In this document: positions 25,686-34,138 of the stretch, piece after piece
Numbering within the stretch: the first letter of the stretch is position 1
Layout: every line of letters starts with the position of its first letter
DNA from: Methanofollis aquaemaris
Lineage (GTDB): Archaea; Halobacteriota; Methanomicrobia; Methanomicrobiales; Methanofollaceae
NCBI RefSeq assembly: GCF_017357525.1
Contig: NZ_CP036172.1
Coordinates: 1,152,561-1,216,560, forward strand
Direction: 5' to 3'
Length of the DNA: 64,000 bases
Notes under the pieces: model-generated
Seen by the model: the letters and a program-made list of their open reading frames with translations, nothing else
Databases searched by the model: none
Told to the model about the DNA's origin: nothing
Position numbers and translations under genes: made by a program

Positions 25686-27335
25686 TCACTCGAACGAGAG
25701 AAACTCTTCCACCCTGGTCTCGCCTGCAACCTTCCGGAAGCCCGCCAGGTCATGGAACGGCCGCTTCACGATCACCTTCGCCACCGTCTTCTTCCCGATA
25801 CCGGGGATCCAGCGCAGTGCAGTGTGCGGGAGGGTGTTCACCGGTATCGGCGCCGGGAGCGCGGTGACGGAACGGTGTCCCCACCCGACGACGACGGCGT
25901 CGAGGAGCGTGCCGGCGGGCACCTGGAGCGGGAGGCCGACGAGGATCGGGTACGACCCCATCTGCCGCCCGAAACTCGTCGCGCCCGGCACCTCGACCCC
26001 CACGTCCCTGAGCAGCGTGCCGGTCGGGAAGACCCGCTGGAGCATCGGGAGGTCGAAATGTTTGTGCACCCACTCCTTGAACGCCCGGAACTCGCGGGCA
26101 TGTTTGCCCAGGGTGTTCTCCTCGTAGGCCCTGGTCCCGGCAAAGGGCATCAACTGCCTGATGTTCACCCGGCGGACCATCAGCCCGGCGTCGAGCACCT
26201 GCTGGAGGAAGGCCCGGTTCTGCTCGTAGGTCGCCGGGGTCTCGCCGGCCAGACCGCAGACAAAGTTGATCCCCGGCAGGAGGTCGGGCACCCCGTCCCG
26301 GCGTGCGCCGCCGACCTCGTTGACGATCTCGATCGCCCGCAGCACCGCGTCGGGGAGGGCTTTGAGGTTGTTCGCCTCGATCACCGCCGGGTCGGCGGTC
26401 TCCATGCCGAAGGCGGCGACGTCGCCGGGGGTGTGGCCGGCAACCACCGCTTCGAGGGCGGCGCGGCTCTCCTCCTCGTGGCGGGCGATGGTGCCGGGGT
26501 TGACATTGTCGATATGGAGCGTCAGTAGGTCGGGCGCCGCCGCACGGACCCGCGTGAAAAGATCTTCGATGAGGTCTGGCCGCGGCCGCGGGAACTCGGC
26601 CTCGCCGCTCGTCCCGTAGGCGAGGAGGTCGGGCTGTCGGCCGAGCCTGAAGTGGCGGGCGCCCGCCTCGTGGAGGGCCGCCACCTCGGCGGCCAGGCCC
26701 GAGACCGAGCGGTAACGCGGGAGGCCGTAGAAGGGTTCGGTGCAGAACGAACACCCGCCGCCGGCCGCACGGGCACACCCCTGCGCCGTCTCGAGTTCGA
26801 GCATCACCCGCGGGAACATCGGGTGCTGGGCCACCACGCCCGCACCGAGCACGCTCCAGCGATCGATATCGGCATAGTTCGCCGTCCCCTCGGGTTCGCC
26901 GCCGGAGAGGAGGGCGTCGAGGGCGGCCGACGGCGACCCCCTGAGCAGGTGGTCGAACCCGGCCACCGCCGTCTCGACCGCCTTCGCCCCGCCCTGCGGC
27001 GCATACCCAAACCCGATCGGCCCGCCGATCACCGTCGTCGGCCCGCGGAGGAGCGTGCCGATCTGCGAGAGTTCGGTGAGGGTCGCCGGCGTGCCGGCGA
27101 GATATTTTCCCGGCACCGTGATCCCGGCGATGACCAGGAGGAGTGCGGCGTCGCCGGCGGCCCTGAGGAGGGCCGGATCCTCGCGCACGGCGTCGATGGT
27201 GGTGTAGCGCACCGCATACCCGCGGTCCTTGAGCACCCCGGCGCAGTACCTTATGTACGGAGAAATATAGGGCGGGACGCCGAGGCATGCGGGTTCGTCC
27301 ACATACCCGTCCAGAATAAAGGCTTCAGAGGTCAT
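25686..27335 (-). CDS. Radical SAM protein with CX7CX2C and C-terminal HhH
   Basis: 549 residues. The N-terminal 170 residues resemble a B12-binding-like Rossmann region (VIGGPIGFG). The radical SAM cluster is C187-x7-C195-x2-C198 (GCARAAGGGCSFC), unlike the usual CX3CX2C. The barrel follows (LHIDNVNPGTIA, FGMETADPAVIEANN, GINFVCGLAGET), then a beta region and, near residue 510, a helix-hairpin-helix (PGIGKKTVAKVI) that suggests nucleic-acid contact. It is the last gene of an operon in which it overlaps mptE by 11 bp. The long in-frame extension upstream is noise; ATG 27335 fits the overlap. A tRNA- or nucleotide-modifying reaction is possible but unproven. Confidence 0.8.
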   Translation of the reverse strand: MTSEAFILDGYVDEPACLGVPPYISPYIRYCAGVLKDRGYAVRYTTIDAVREDPALLRAAGDAALLLVIAGITVPGKYLAGTPATLTELSQIGTLLRGPTTVIGGPIGFGYAPQGGAKAVETAVAGFDHLLRGSPSAALDALLSGGEPEGTANYADIDRWSVLGAGVVAQHPMFPRVMLELETAQGCARAAGGGCSFCTEPFYGLPRYRSVSGLAAEVAALHEAGARHFRLGRQPDLLAYGTSGEAEFPRPRPDLIEDLFTRVRAAAPDLLTLHIDNVNPGTIARHEEESRAALEAVVAGHTPGDVAAFGMETADPAVIEANNLKALPDAVLRAIEIVNEVGGARRDGVPDLLPGINFVCGLAGETPATYEQNRAFLQQVLDAGLMVRRVNIRQLMPFAGTRAYEENTLGKHAREFRAFKEWVHKHFDLPMLQRVFPTGTLLRDVGVEVPGATSFGRQMGSYPILVGLPLQVPAGTLLDAVVVGWGHRSVTALPAPIPVNTLPHTALRWIPGIGKKTVAKVIVKRPFHDLAGFRKVAGETRVEEFLSFE

Positions 27336-27945
27336 GACCGAGGAGGGCGAGGAGACGGCGCGCCCAGGCCAGTTTGCCGCGCTTGACCGGGTCGACGTCG
27401 GGGTCGTCGAGGTCGAAGCCGACGAGGTGCACGACGGTTGCTCCGAGGTCGTGGGCGGCGAAGGCCGCACGGTCGCCGTCGGAGAACCCGCCGAAGTTGT
27501 GGATCCGCCCGAAGGGTGCGGCCTGCGTCGTCCCGACCACCGGCCCGGCAAACCGCGGCGTCCAGTGACGGACGAGCGGGATGTTGTCGCCGTGGGCGTG
27601 GACGACGACGACCGTCCCGGCCTCGTTCATGTCGAGGAGCACGTCGGTCGCCCCGTCGAGGTCGGTGAAGACGGCGTCGGGTCTGACCCCGCGGCCAAAG
27701 AGCACCTCGGCCGCGGCGTCGGCCGCCAGCACCGTCCCCTCGATCGTTTCGATCTCGTCGGGGAGACAGGGTGCGTTCCCGCAGACCGTGACCGTCTTCC
27801 CCTCGATGAGGGCGCGAAGCGCCGGGAGATCGTCGCGGGGGAGGAGGTCGGCAAGGATCCTGGCCGCCTCCTCGTCGCCCTCGCGTTCAAACGCGAAGTA
27901 CGCGAGAATTTCCTCGTAGAGCGGTTCCCACTCCTCAAACTTCAT
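27325..27945 (-). CDS. mptE: 6-hydroxymethyl-7,8-dihydropterin diphosphokinase (MptE type)
   Basis: 206-residue cytoplasmic enzyme of the archaeal MptE (DUF115) family, which activates 6-hydroxymethyl-dihydropterin with ATP in tetrahydromethanopterin synthesis, the C1 carrier of methanogenesis. Family features: VTVCGNAPCLP near residue 70, VLAADAAAEVLFGRGVRPDAVFTDLDG, VVVVHAHGDN and HNFGGFSDGDRAAF. ATG 27945 lies inside the end of the upstream DHH gene (11-bp overlap), and its own end overlaps the radical SAM gene by 11 bp, indicating coupled translation. Confidence 0.9.
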   Translation of the reverse strand: MKFEEWEPLYEEILAYFAFEREGDEEAARILADLLPRDDLPALRALIEGKTVTVCGNAPCLPDEIETIEGTVLAADAAAEVLFGRGVRPDAVFTDLDGATDVLLDMNEAGTVVVVHAHGDNIPLVRHWTPRFAGPVVGTTQAAPFGRIHNFGGFSDGDRAAFAAHDLGATVVHLVGFDLDDPDVDPVKRGKLAWARRLLALLGHDL

Positions 27946-29401
27946 GCTTCGCCTCGTCTTCCAGCCCCACGATCCGCCGGATCTTCTTGAGGATGGGGTC
28001 GATGACCAGTTCGAGGAGGTCTTCTTTCTCCTTGACCAGCGAGAAATAGTTGAGCGGGATGACCGCCGCCGCCATGTTCGCATGGCCGCCGCCCTCCCCG
28101 ATCTCGGCGAGGGCCTCTTCGAGCACCTTGCCGATATGGATCCTGATGTCCCGGTTCCGTGCCGAGAAGATGATGTTCGAGTCGGTGATCCCGTAGACGA
28201 TGGCGGTGTTGACGCCTTCGAGGTTGATGAGGATGTCGGCGGCCTGCGGGACGGCGTCGCGGTTGCGCAGGTAGCCCACGTTCGTGAAGAGGTATCCGGA
28301 GAAGACTTCCCGCCCTTTGATCGCGTTGCCGAGCACGTCGAGGGTCTCCTGCGAGACTGCCGGAGACATGATCTTGTCCAGGATCTCCCGGTCGGTGAGC
28401 GGGAGGAGGAAGGCCGCGTAGTTGAGGTCTTGCGGCGTGATGTTGCGCCTGAAGTCACGGGTGTCGGCCCTGATCCCGTACAGCAGGGCGGTCGCCACTT
28501 TCTTGCCCACCGGGATGTCGAGTTCCTGGAGGTACTGGGTCATGATGCTCGCCGTCGCCCCCATGCCGGGCCTGATGTCGACGAAGTCGACCGCACTGGT
28601 GTCGTGAGTCCCGTTCTTGTGGTGGTCGATGATGATGTTGACCCGCGCCTCTTTGTCGAGGGCGTTGTTCACCCCCGGCGCCGAGGAGTCGACCAGCGCG
28701 AGGTGATCGCATTCGGCCAGGTTCTCGGGGGTGATCGTCTCCATCGTGATGTCCAGGAGGTTGACGAAGGCGCGGTTCTCCTGGTGGCCCACGTTCCCGT
28801 CGTAGAGGATCCTGGTCACCAGCGCTCCTCCGGTGGCCTCGCGCGCGATCGTTGCGAGGGCCATCGCGCTCGAGACCGAGTCGGGGTCGGGGTTGGTGTG
28901 GGCGACAATTCCGAGGGTGCCCTCCCATGAGCCGAGGAGAGTATAGAGTTTGCGTGCTATTCTGGATGCTGAAAGTCTCCTGATGTGGTGGACGGCGCTC
29001 TTGGCGACGACCTCCTGGGGGTAGAGAACGACGTCCGCCCCGGCCGTCGTGAGCATGTCCTTGCTCACCGGGTCGGTGGCGCGGGCGATGAGGTGTGCGA
29101 GGGGAAATTTGATCTCGGCGGTCCTGACCACGGCGAGGTTGGCGTCTTTGTCGTTGGTGAGGACGAACACCACCTCGGGAACCGGGAGGTCGTCGAGCAC
29201 CTCGGGATCGGTGAGTTCTCGTACAATTGCTTCATATTTCTGGTCGCGGAGATCTTCGACGCGTTTTTCGTCCCGATCGAGGATCAGTATCGAGTCGGTC
29301 TCCTTGAGGAGTTCCTCCACGATATTGTATCCCATGCTTCCGCAGCCGCAGATGAGGTATTTGATCTTCCCGGCCGACCCGGGCTGAGCTGCATCGGCCA
29401 T
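27935..29401 (-). CDS. RCK_N domain fused to DHH/DHHA1 phosphoesterase
   Basis: 488 residues. Residues about 12-130 form a TrkA-N/RCK nucleotide-binding fold (LICGCGSMGYNI, ILILDRDEKRV). From about 155 a DHH phosphoesterase follows with VAHTNPDPDS, LVDSS, IDHHKNG and a DHHA1 part including GGGHANMAAAVIP. DHH enzymes hydrolyse nanoRNA, pAp or cyclic dinucleotides such as c-di-AMP; the RCK domain suggests control by NAD(H) or another nucleotide. ATG 29401 is chosen because the TATATA at about 29449-29455 places transcription start near 29426, which excludes the ATGs at 29437 and 29482. First gene of the operon with mptE and the radical SAM protein. Confidence 0.88.
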   Translation of the reverse strand: MADAAQPGSAGKIKYLICGCGSMGYNIVEELLKETDSILILDRDEKRVEDLRDQKYEAIVRELTDPEVLDDLPVPEVVFVLTNDKDANLAVVRTAEIKFPLAHLIARATDPVSKDMLTTAGADVVLYPQEVVAKSAVHHIRRLSASRIARKLYTLLGSWEGTLGIVAHTNPDPDSVSSAMALATIAREATGGALVTRILYDGNVGHQENRAFVNLLDITMETITPENLAECDHLALVDSSAPGVNNALDKEARVNIIIDHHKNGTHDTSAVDFVDIRPGMGATASIMTQYLQELDIPVGKKVATALLYGIRADTRDFRRNITPQDLNYAAFLLPLTDREILDKIMSPAVSQETLDVLGNAIKGREVFSGYLFTNVGYLRNRDAVPQAADILINLEGVNTAIVYGITDSNIIFSARNRDIRIHIGKVLEEALAEIGEGGGHANMAAAVIPLNYFSLVKEKEDLLELVIDPILKKIRRIVGLEDEAKHEV

Positions 29402-29490
29402 TAGAGACTGATGGGACTTGACCGAATAACTATCCATCGCCACAAGGTATATATACGAGTTCAACCAACATATTAGAGTCAAAGTACAGG

Positions 29491-29564
29491 GGCCTGTAGC
29501 TTAGTCAGGCATAGCGACGGACTCTTAATCCGTAGACCAGGGGTTCAAATCCCTTCAGGCCCGT
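29491..29564 (+). tRNA. tRNA-Lys (anticodon CUU)
   Basis: 74 nt. Acceptor arms GGGCCTG (29491-29497) and CAGGCCC (29557-29563) pair fully, with discriminator G at 29564. Anticodon stem ACGGA/TCCGT encloses loop CTCTTAA with CTT at 29525-29527. The T loop is GGTTCAAATC. No CCA is encoded and no intron is present. A T-rich run (CCTTTTT) follows at about 29567. Confidence 0.95.
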
Positions 29565-30144
29565 TCCTTTTTGCTCCGATGGTTTTGTGAATGTTCAACC
29601 CTCAAGAGTGCGTGCGCTCAGCAGGGCGCCGATATTGCAGAGGGAATATTTTCGAAGAGCAATGAGACAGTCACACCCTCCCCACCGGAGGAAGTCGCCG
29701 CAGAACTCGCCTGCTGGAAATTAGAACGGGAATAGAGGACGGGCAGATCCGTGAGAGGGTTGGACTGCCTCTTCGACAGATTGCCGCCCCACACCACCCA
29801 CCTCAATGAGAACCTCAGGAAGTCTACCGGGATGACAGAACCCTCCGCACGATCTCTCCTCCGCCTTCCCTCCACAATCGCAATCCCAGGGGTCTCGGGG
29901 GCAGCGCCCTCGGCGAGAGGATGAAAGAAGGCGTAGAATCGGATAAGCGCCACGAGAGAAGTCCTAGAAGTTCGTTTGATCTCTGTTTCAATATACGCTG
30001 CACTCCTTTCTTCTACCAGAGGGTTTGACCACCCCCCAAACTCCTGTGCGATCGATTCGAGCAGGAAGGCAGAGAAAAAGATCCTGAAAAATGTGGTGAT
30101 TCCACACAACTGATAAAATAACATCCATTTCAAAAATATAACAA
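29565..30144. other. Intergenic region with G-rich repeat
   Basis: No gene is supported. 29862-29935 carries the dispersed repeat core (GCCTTCCC, GGGGGCAGCGCCCTCGGCGAGAGG, AAGAAGGCG, listed in pieces). A short open stretch at 29620-29729 looks protein-like but has no start, ribosome site or match I recognise. A TATA-like GATAAAATAAC at about 30112-30122 serves the acyltransferase gene. Confidence 0.45.
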
Positions 30145-31296
30145 ATGGATATTTTGAAAAAAAAGATAATGGCAAACAGGGTGCGATACTTTGATGAGAT
30201 TAATATTTTAAGGGCTTTTGCAATCCTGGCCGTGATCAGCATCCATGTTTCAACATATTTCACACAGATGAGCACCATCAATCTGCTGGCGACGGTAGAT
30301 ATGGCAATTGATGCCTTCTCTCACTTTGCCGTTCCGCTCTTCATAGCCATCTCAGGCTTTGTTTTGTACAATAAATATTCCGGCACAATAGATCTCAAAA
30401 AATTTTATGAAAAAAGACTGAAGTCCACCCTCCCACCCTATCTCATCTTCTCTACCTTTTACCTGGCAATGACCTATATCGGTTCGATTGTGCTTGCAAA
30501 ATCGGTCAACCTTGACATCCCGCATATTATCTATCGATACGCGACAGGGGGATGTTTTTACCATCTCTGGTTTTTTGTCCTGATCATCCAGCTCTATCTC
30601 CTTTACCCCGCCATACTCTGGATATACCGCTCTTTTGAATCACGAGGCAGAGTTTTCGAACTCCTCCTTGCATCCTTCCTCATAGGAGTGATCTACCGAT
30701 TATGTCCTCTTCCCGATGTATTCATTCTCGGAGTTGCCACACCCATACTGGGGGTTGCCACCAAATTCATGGGATATCTCTTCTATTTCATATTAGGGAT
30801 GGTTGTACGGAGCAGATATGATGAATTGCTGCTGAAATCTGGGTCTAATACATCACTGTGTTGCATGTCAGTTCCTCTGCTCTGCTGCACAATCCTTGGC
30901 GTCTTCGAATACGCCCGGGAGTACTTTAAAATTGATATAACCTCAATCATGCCTTTTGCAGGACAATACTGGCACGGGCTTACTGTTGCGATAACTCCCC
31001 TGTATTATGTGGTTATCTTTGCCCTCTGCTTCAGCATCTCCCTGCACCTTCTCTCCAGTAAAACCGTGATATTCAAGTTGCTCGAAAAAATCGGTCATTA
31101 TTCATTCGGGATCTATCTGGTTCACGCATTCATCTTGTATATGCTTGTGCTGGTATTCCCGAAGTTTGGGTTCGACTGGAACAATTGGTTCTTCTACCCG
31201 CTGACATTTTGTTTGACCCTTATTCTGAGTTATATCTCTGTGGAGATTCTCCAGAAAATCCCCTATAGCACATATATCATCGGGAGCACCAGATAG
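30145..31296 (+). CDS. Acyltransferase 3 family membrane protein
   Basis: 383-residue integral membrane O-acyltransferase (PF01757, OafA/NodX-like), about ten membrane helices. N-terminal signature: YFDEINILRAFAILAVISIHVS, including the conserved R and H (read in two parts), then FAVPLFIAISGFVLY; further helices include FYHLWFFVLIIQLYLLYP and, near the end, GHYSFGIYLVHAFILYM. These enzymes acetylate or acylate surface glycans or exported molecules. Composition is clearly lower in GC than the flanking genes, suggesting transfer. The ATG at 30145 sits 28 bp after a TATA-like box; ATG 30169 is an alternative. Confidence 0.9.
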   Translation: MDILKKKIMANRVRYFDEINILRAFAILAVISIHVSTYFTQMSTINLLATVDMAIDAFSHFAVPLFIAISGFVLYNKYSGTIDLKKFYEKRLKSTLPPYLIFSTFYLAMTYIGSIVLAKSVNLDIPHIIYRYATGGCFYHLWFFVLIIQLYLLYPAILWIYRSFESRGRVFELLLASFLIGVIYRLCPLPDVFILGVATPILGVATKFMGYLFYFILGMVVRSRYDELLLKSGSNTSLCCMSVPLLCCTILGVFEYAREYFKIDITSIMPFAGQYWHGLTVAITPLYYVVIFALCFSISLHLLSSKTVIFKLLEKIGHYSFGIYLVHAFILYMLVLVFPKFGFDWNNWFFYPLTFCLTLILSYISVEILQKIPYSTYIIGSTR

Positions 31297-31311
31297 AGGC
31301 CACAAATAATA

Positions 31312-31351
31312 TTTTTTTGACCGTGGGGTAGTCCTGACACCGACTGTCAGG
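31312..31351. terminator. Convergent terminator region
   Basis: A run of seven T at 31312-31318 just after the acyltransferase stop, and hairpin CCTGACA/TGTCAGG (31333-31339, 31345-31351) between the convergent acyltransferase and ABC ATPase genes. Confidence 0.55.
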
Positions 31352-31367
31352 GAGGAGAGGGTCGACT

Positions 31368-32255
31368 CTACCGCCCCACCGCGACGAGCATCTCCTCCAG
31401 CGACGGGTACCTCGACTCGACCCGCTCCACCCGCCCGCCCGCGGCGGTGACCGCCGCGGTGACCGCGTTCATCCCCTCGACATCCGCGGCCTCGGCCAGG
31501 TACACCCCCTCGGCCCGCGAGAACGAGAGATCGGAGTCGAGGAGACCGGGGTCGGGCACCGTGAAAAAGACTGCATAGGTGAGCGAGCCGAACCGCTCCC
31601 GAAGTTCGGCCATCGTCCCGAAGGCCTCGATCCGGCCGCGTCTGAGGATCATCACCCGGTCGCAGACCGCCTCGACCTGGAAAAGATTGTGGGCCGAGAG
31701 GACGATCGTCTTGCCCTCCTCGCCCAGACCCTTGAGAAACTCGCCGATGAACCGCCCGGTCATCGGGTCGAGACCTGAAGTCGGTTCGTCATAGACCAGG
31801 AAGGAGGGATCATGGATGAGCGAACGGGCGATCGCGACCTTGCGGCGCATACCCTTCGAGAGTTCGCCGATCTTCTTCTCGCCGGGATCGAGGGAGAGCG
31901 AGGCGAGGAGACGACCTCCCCGCGCCCGGATCGTCGCCCGGTCAAGACCGTAGATCTCGCCGAAGAAGGCGAGGTAATCATAGACCTTCATCGTCTCGTA
32001 GAGCCGCGACTCCTCGGGCAGATAGCCAAGAGTCCGCTTGAGCGCCGAGGGGTCGGCGAGGACGTCGGCCCCGCCCACTTCCAGTCCGCCGGCCGTCGGG
32101 AGGGAAAGGCCGGAGAGGATCTTGAGGAGCGTCGTCTTGCCCGCACCATTGTGCCCGACGATCCCGAGCACCTCCCCGTCCTCCAGGTCAAAACTCACGC
32201 CGTCGAGGGCGCGGAAGGTGCCGTATTCCTTCACCAGATCATGTGCCGAGATCAT
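31368..32255 (-). CDS. ABC transporter ATP-binding protein
   Basis: 295 residues, the nucleotide-binding subunit of an ABC-2 type exporter. Walker A GHNGAGKTT is at 34-42; the signature is LSKGMRRKVAIARSL, Walker B is FLVYDEPTSGLDP, and the switch His is in LSAHN. The C-terminal 80 residues form the regulatory extension usual in Ccm/Nat-type ATPases. It is divergent from two permease genes; a shared AT-rich region at about 32283-32294 (GATAAATCATAT) may serve both directions. The exported substrate is unknown. Confidence 0.93.
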   Translation of the reverse strand: MISAHDLVKEYGTFRALDGVSFDLEDGEVLGIVGHNGAGKTTLLKILSGLSLPTAGGLEVGGADVLADPSALKRTLGYLPEESRLYETMKVYDYLAFFGEIYGLDRATIRARGGRLLASLSLDPGEKKIGELSKGMRRKVAIARSLIHDPSFLVYDEPTSGLDPMTGRFIGEFLKGLGEEGKTIVLSAHNLFQVEAVCDRVMILRRGRIEAFGTMAELRERFGSLTYAVFFTVPDPGLLDSDLSFSRAEGVYLAEAADVEGMNAVTAAVTAAGGRVERVESRYPSLEEMLVAVGR

Positions 32256-32392
32256 TCTGAGGAATCTTCTGGCCGGAAACCGGATAAATCATATCCCATT
32301 CAGACCAAACCACTGAGCAGGAGTCGATCGAGATCAGCATTCGCACCGCCCTCACCATCGCACGCTGGGAGACCAGACGCTCTCTCACCTCG

Positions 32393-34138
32393 ATGAGCAA
32401 AGAAGTCCTCCCCGTCACCGCCGTCCTCCTCCTCGCCCTCCTCCTGGCCACCGGCCTCACGGCCCAGAGCGGGGTCCACCTCCACGACGGGATCTACACC
32501 GCCGCCACCGACGACGACGCAGCCGCCGCCATCCTTGCCGGCGACCCCAGGTTCTCGACCACCCATACCGACCTCGCCGCGATCCTGAAAGACGCCGACA
32601 GATACGACCTGATCGTCACCGGCGGACAGGTCTGGGTGGCGAGGTCCGCGAAAGGCGAGGCCGCGCTCGCCGCCTTCGAGACCACCTACCGCCACTACCA
32701 GAATACCATATACGGCACCGCCGACGACCTCTTCGCCGCCTACCCCCTCTGGATCGACACCACCGAGGTCAGAAGCGAACTCGACTTCACCGCCACCGAG
32801 GCAGGGACGAGCGCCGGCATGCAGCGGCCATCACATTCCGCACCAAAACCCTCGGGCACCGTCGAGGCCGTCCCGACCCCCGCGGCCGACCTCGGCATCG
32901 ACGAAGACGCCCTCAGAGAAACCGCCGCCAGAGTCCCGGCAGGCACCGACCAGGTGGACCGCGTCCTCGGCGGCGACCAACAGGACGAACCCGAACTCGG
33001 ACGGTTCAAGACCCCGTCCCAACTCTCCCCGCCCCTCCCCTTCGACTCACTCATCTACGTCTTCGTCTTCATCTTCCCGCTCTACTTCACCTCCCAGTTC
33101 TTCATGATGGCCATCGCCAACGAACGCAGCGGGAGACGGGGCGAGGTGCTCCTCTCCACCCCCGCCGGGCCGGGGACGATCATCGCCGGCAAAGCCCTCC
33201 CCTACTTCCTCCTCATGCTCGCGGTCTCGGCGGCGATCCTCCTCGTCACCGGCGGCCCGCTCGCCGTCCTCCTCCCCCTGATCCCCGTGATCCTCTTCTT
33301 CCTCGCCGCCGCCCTCCTCATCGGCATGACCGCCCGGAGTTTCAGGGAACTCTCCTTCCTCTCCATCTTTTTTTCAACGGTGATGACCGCCTACCTCTTC
33401 TTCCCCACGGTCTTCGCCAACGTCCACGCGGTCAGCCTCGTCTCCCCGCTCACCCTCGTCGTCCTCCTCTTCGAGGGGAGCGGGTTTGGGGCGGCCGACT
33501 ATGTCTACGCCACCGCCCTCTTCTACCTCGGGACCGCCGCGATCCTCTTCCTCTGTATCAAAAACTTCAACGAAGAACGACTCTTCTCGCAGGAACGACT
33601 CACCGCCAAGATCACCGCCTTCGTCGCCGGGGCCATGGCGAGAGGCCACCCCTTCGCCTCGCTCGTCGCCCTCAACATCCTCTCCATCCCGCTCGTCTTC
33701 ATGGTCCAGATGATGTACCTGGTCCTCCTCTTCAACCTCCCTCTCCCCTTCTCGATCGTCTGTCTCATCCTCCTCGCCGCCCTCACCGAGGAAGTCTTCA
33801 AGTCGGTCGGGATCGCCGCCCTCTTCAGGCGGGCGGGAGGGGCGCCGGGATGGAAGACGCTCGGGATCGCCGCCGCGGCGACCGGGTTGGGGTTCCTCCT
33901 CGGCGAGAAACTCCTCCTCTTCGTGATGCTCTCCCAGGTCACCGGTTCGGTCTTCGGCGACGTCCTCTTCTCCGGCGTCGGCCTCCTCTGGATGCCCTTC
34001 CTCCTCCACACCGTCGGCGCCGCGATCGTCGCCGCCTACCTCAAGATCGGCGGGACGCGGGCCTACCCCTTCGGGGTGCTCACCGCCGGGTGCGTCCACG
34101 CCCTCTATAACTTCGTCCTCATCGGAGGCGCCCTATGA
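32393..34138 (+). CDS. ABC-2 permease fused to PrsW-like membrane protease
   Basis: 581 residues from ATG 32393. Residues 1-25 form a first helix, followed by an extracellular domain of about 185 residues and an ABC-2 permease core (FPLYFTSQFFMMAIANERSGRRGEVLLSTP is the cytoplasmic coupling region, read in parts). The C-terminal third differs: AALTEEVFKSVGIAALF, GLGFLLGEKLL, PFLLHTVGAA and CVHALYNFVL give the EE, H and HxxxN pattern of PrsW/CPBP-type intramembrane proteases. The open frame continues upstream with TALTIARWETRRSLTS, typical of a permease N-terminus, but lacks ATG, GTG or TTG, so a non-AUG start near 32333-32339 is likely. Overlaps the next permease by ATGA. Confidence 0.82.
   Translation: MSKEVLPVTAVLLLALLLATGLTAQSGVHLHDGIYTAATDDDAAAAILAGDPRFSTTHTDLAAILKDADRYDLIVTGGQVWVARSAKGEAALAAFETTYRHYQNTIYGTADDLFAAYPLWIDTTEVRSELDFTATEAGTSAGMQRPSHSAPKPSGTVEAVPTPAADLGIDEDALRETAARVPAGTDQVDRVLGGDQQDEPELGRFKTPSQLSPPLPFDSLIYVFVFIFPLYFTSQFFMMAIANERSGRRGEVLLSTPAGPGTIIAGKALPYFLLMLAVSAAILLVTGGPLAVLLPLIPVILFFLAAALLIGMTARSFRELSFLSIFFSTVMTAYLFFPTVFANVHAVSLVSPLTLVVLLFEGSGFGAADYVYATALFYLGTAAILFLCIKNFNEERLFSQERLTAKITAFVAGAMARGHPFASLVALNILSIPLVFMVQMMYLVLLFNLPLPFSIVCLILLAALTEEVFKSVGIAALFRRAGGAPGWKTLGIAAAATGLGFLLGEKLLLFVMLSQVTGSVFGDVLFSGVGLLWMPFLLHTVGAAIVAAYLKIGGTRAYPFGVLTAGCVHALYNFVLIGGAL

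Noticed and set aside
29620-29729. Protein-like open stretch after tRNA-Lys
   Set aside because: Ends in a stop but has no start codon in context and no homologue I recognise; may be a gene remnant but cannot be supported.
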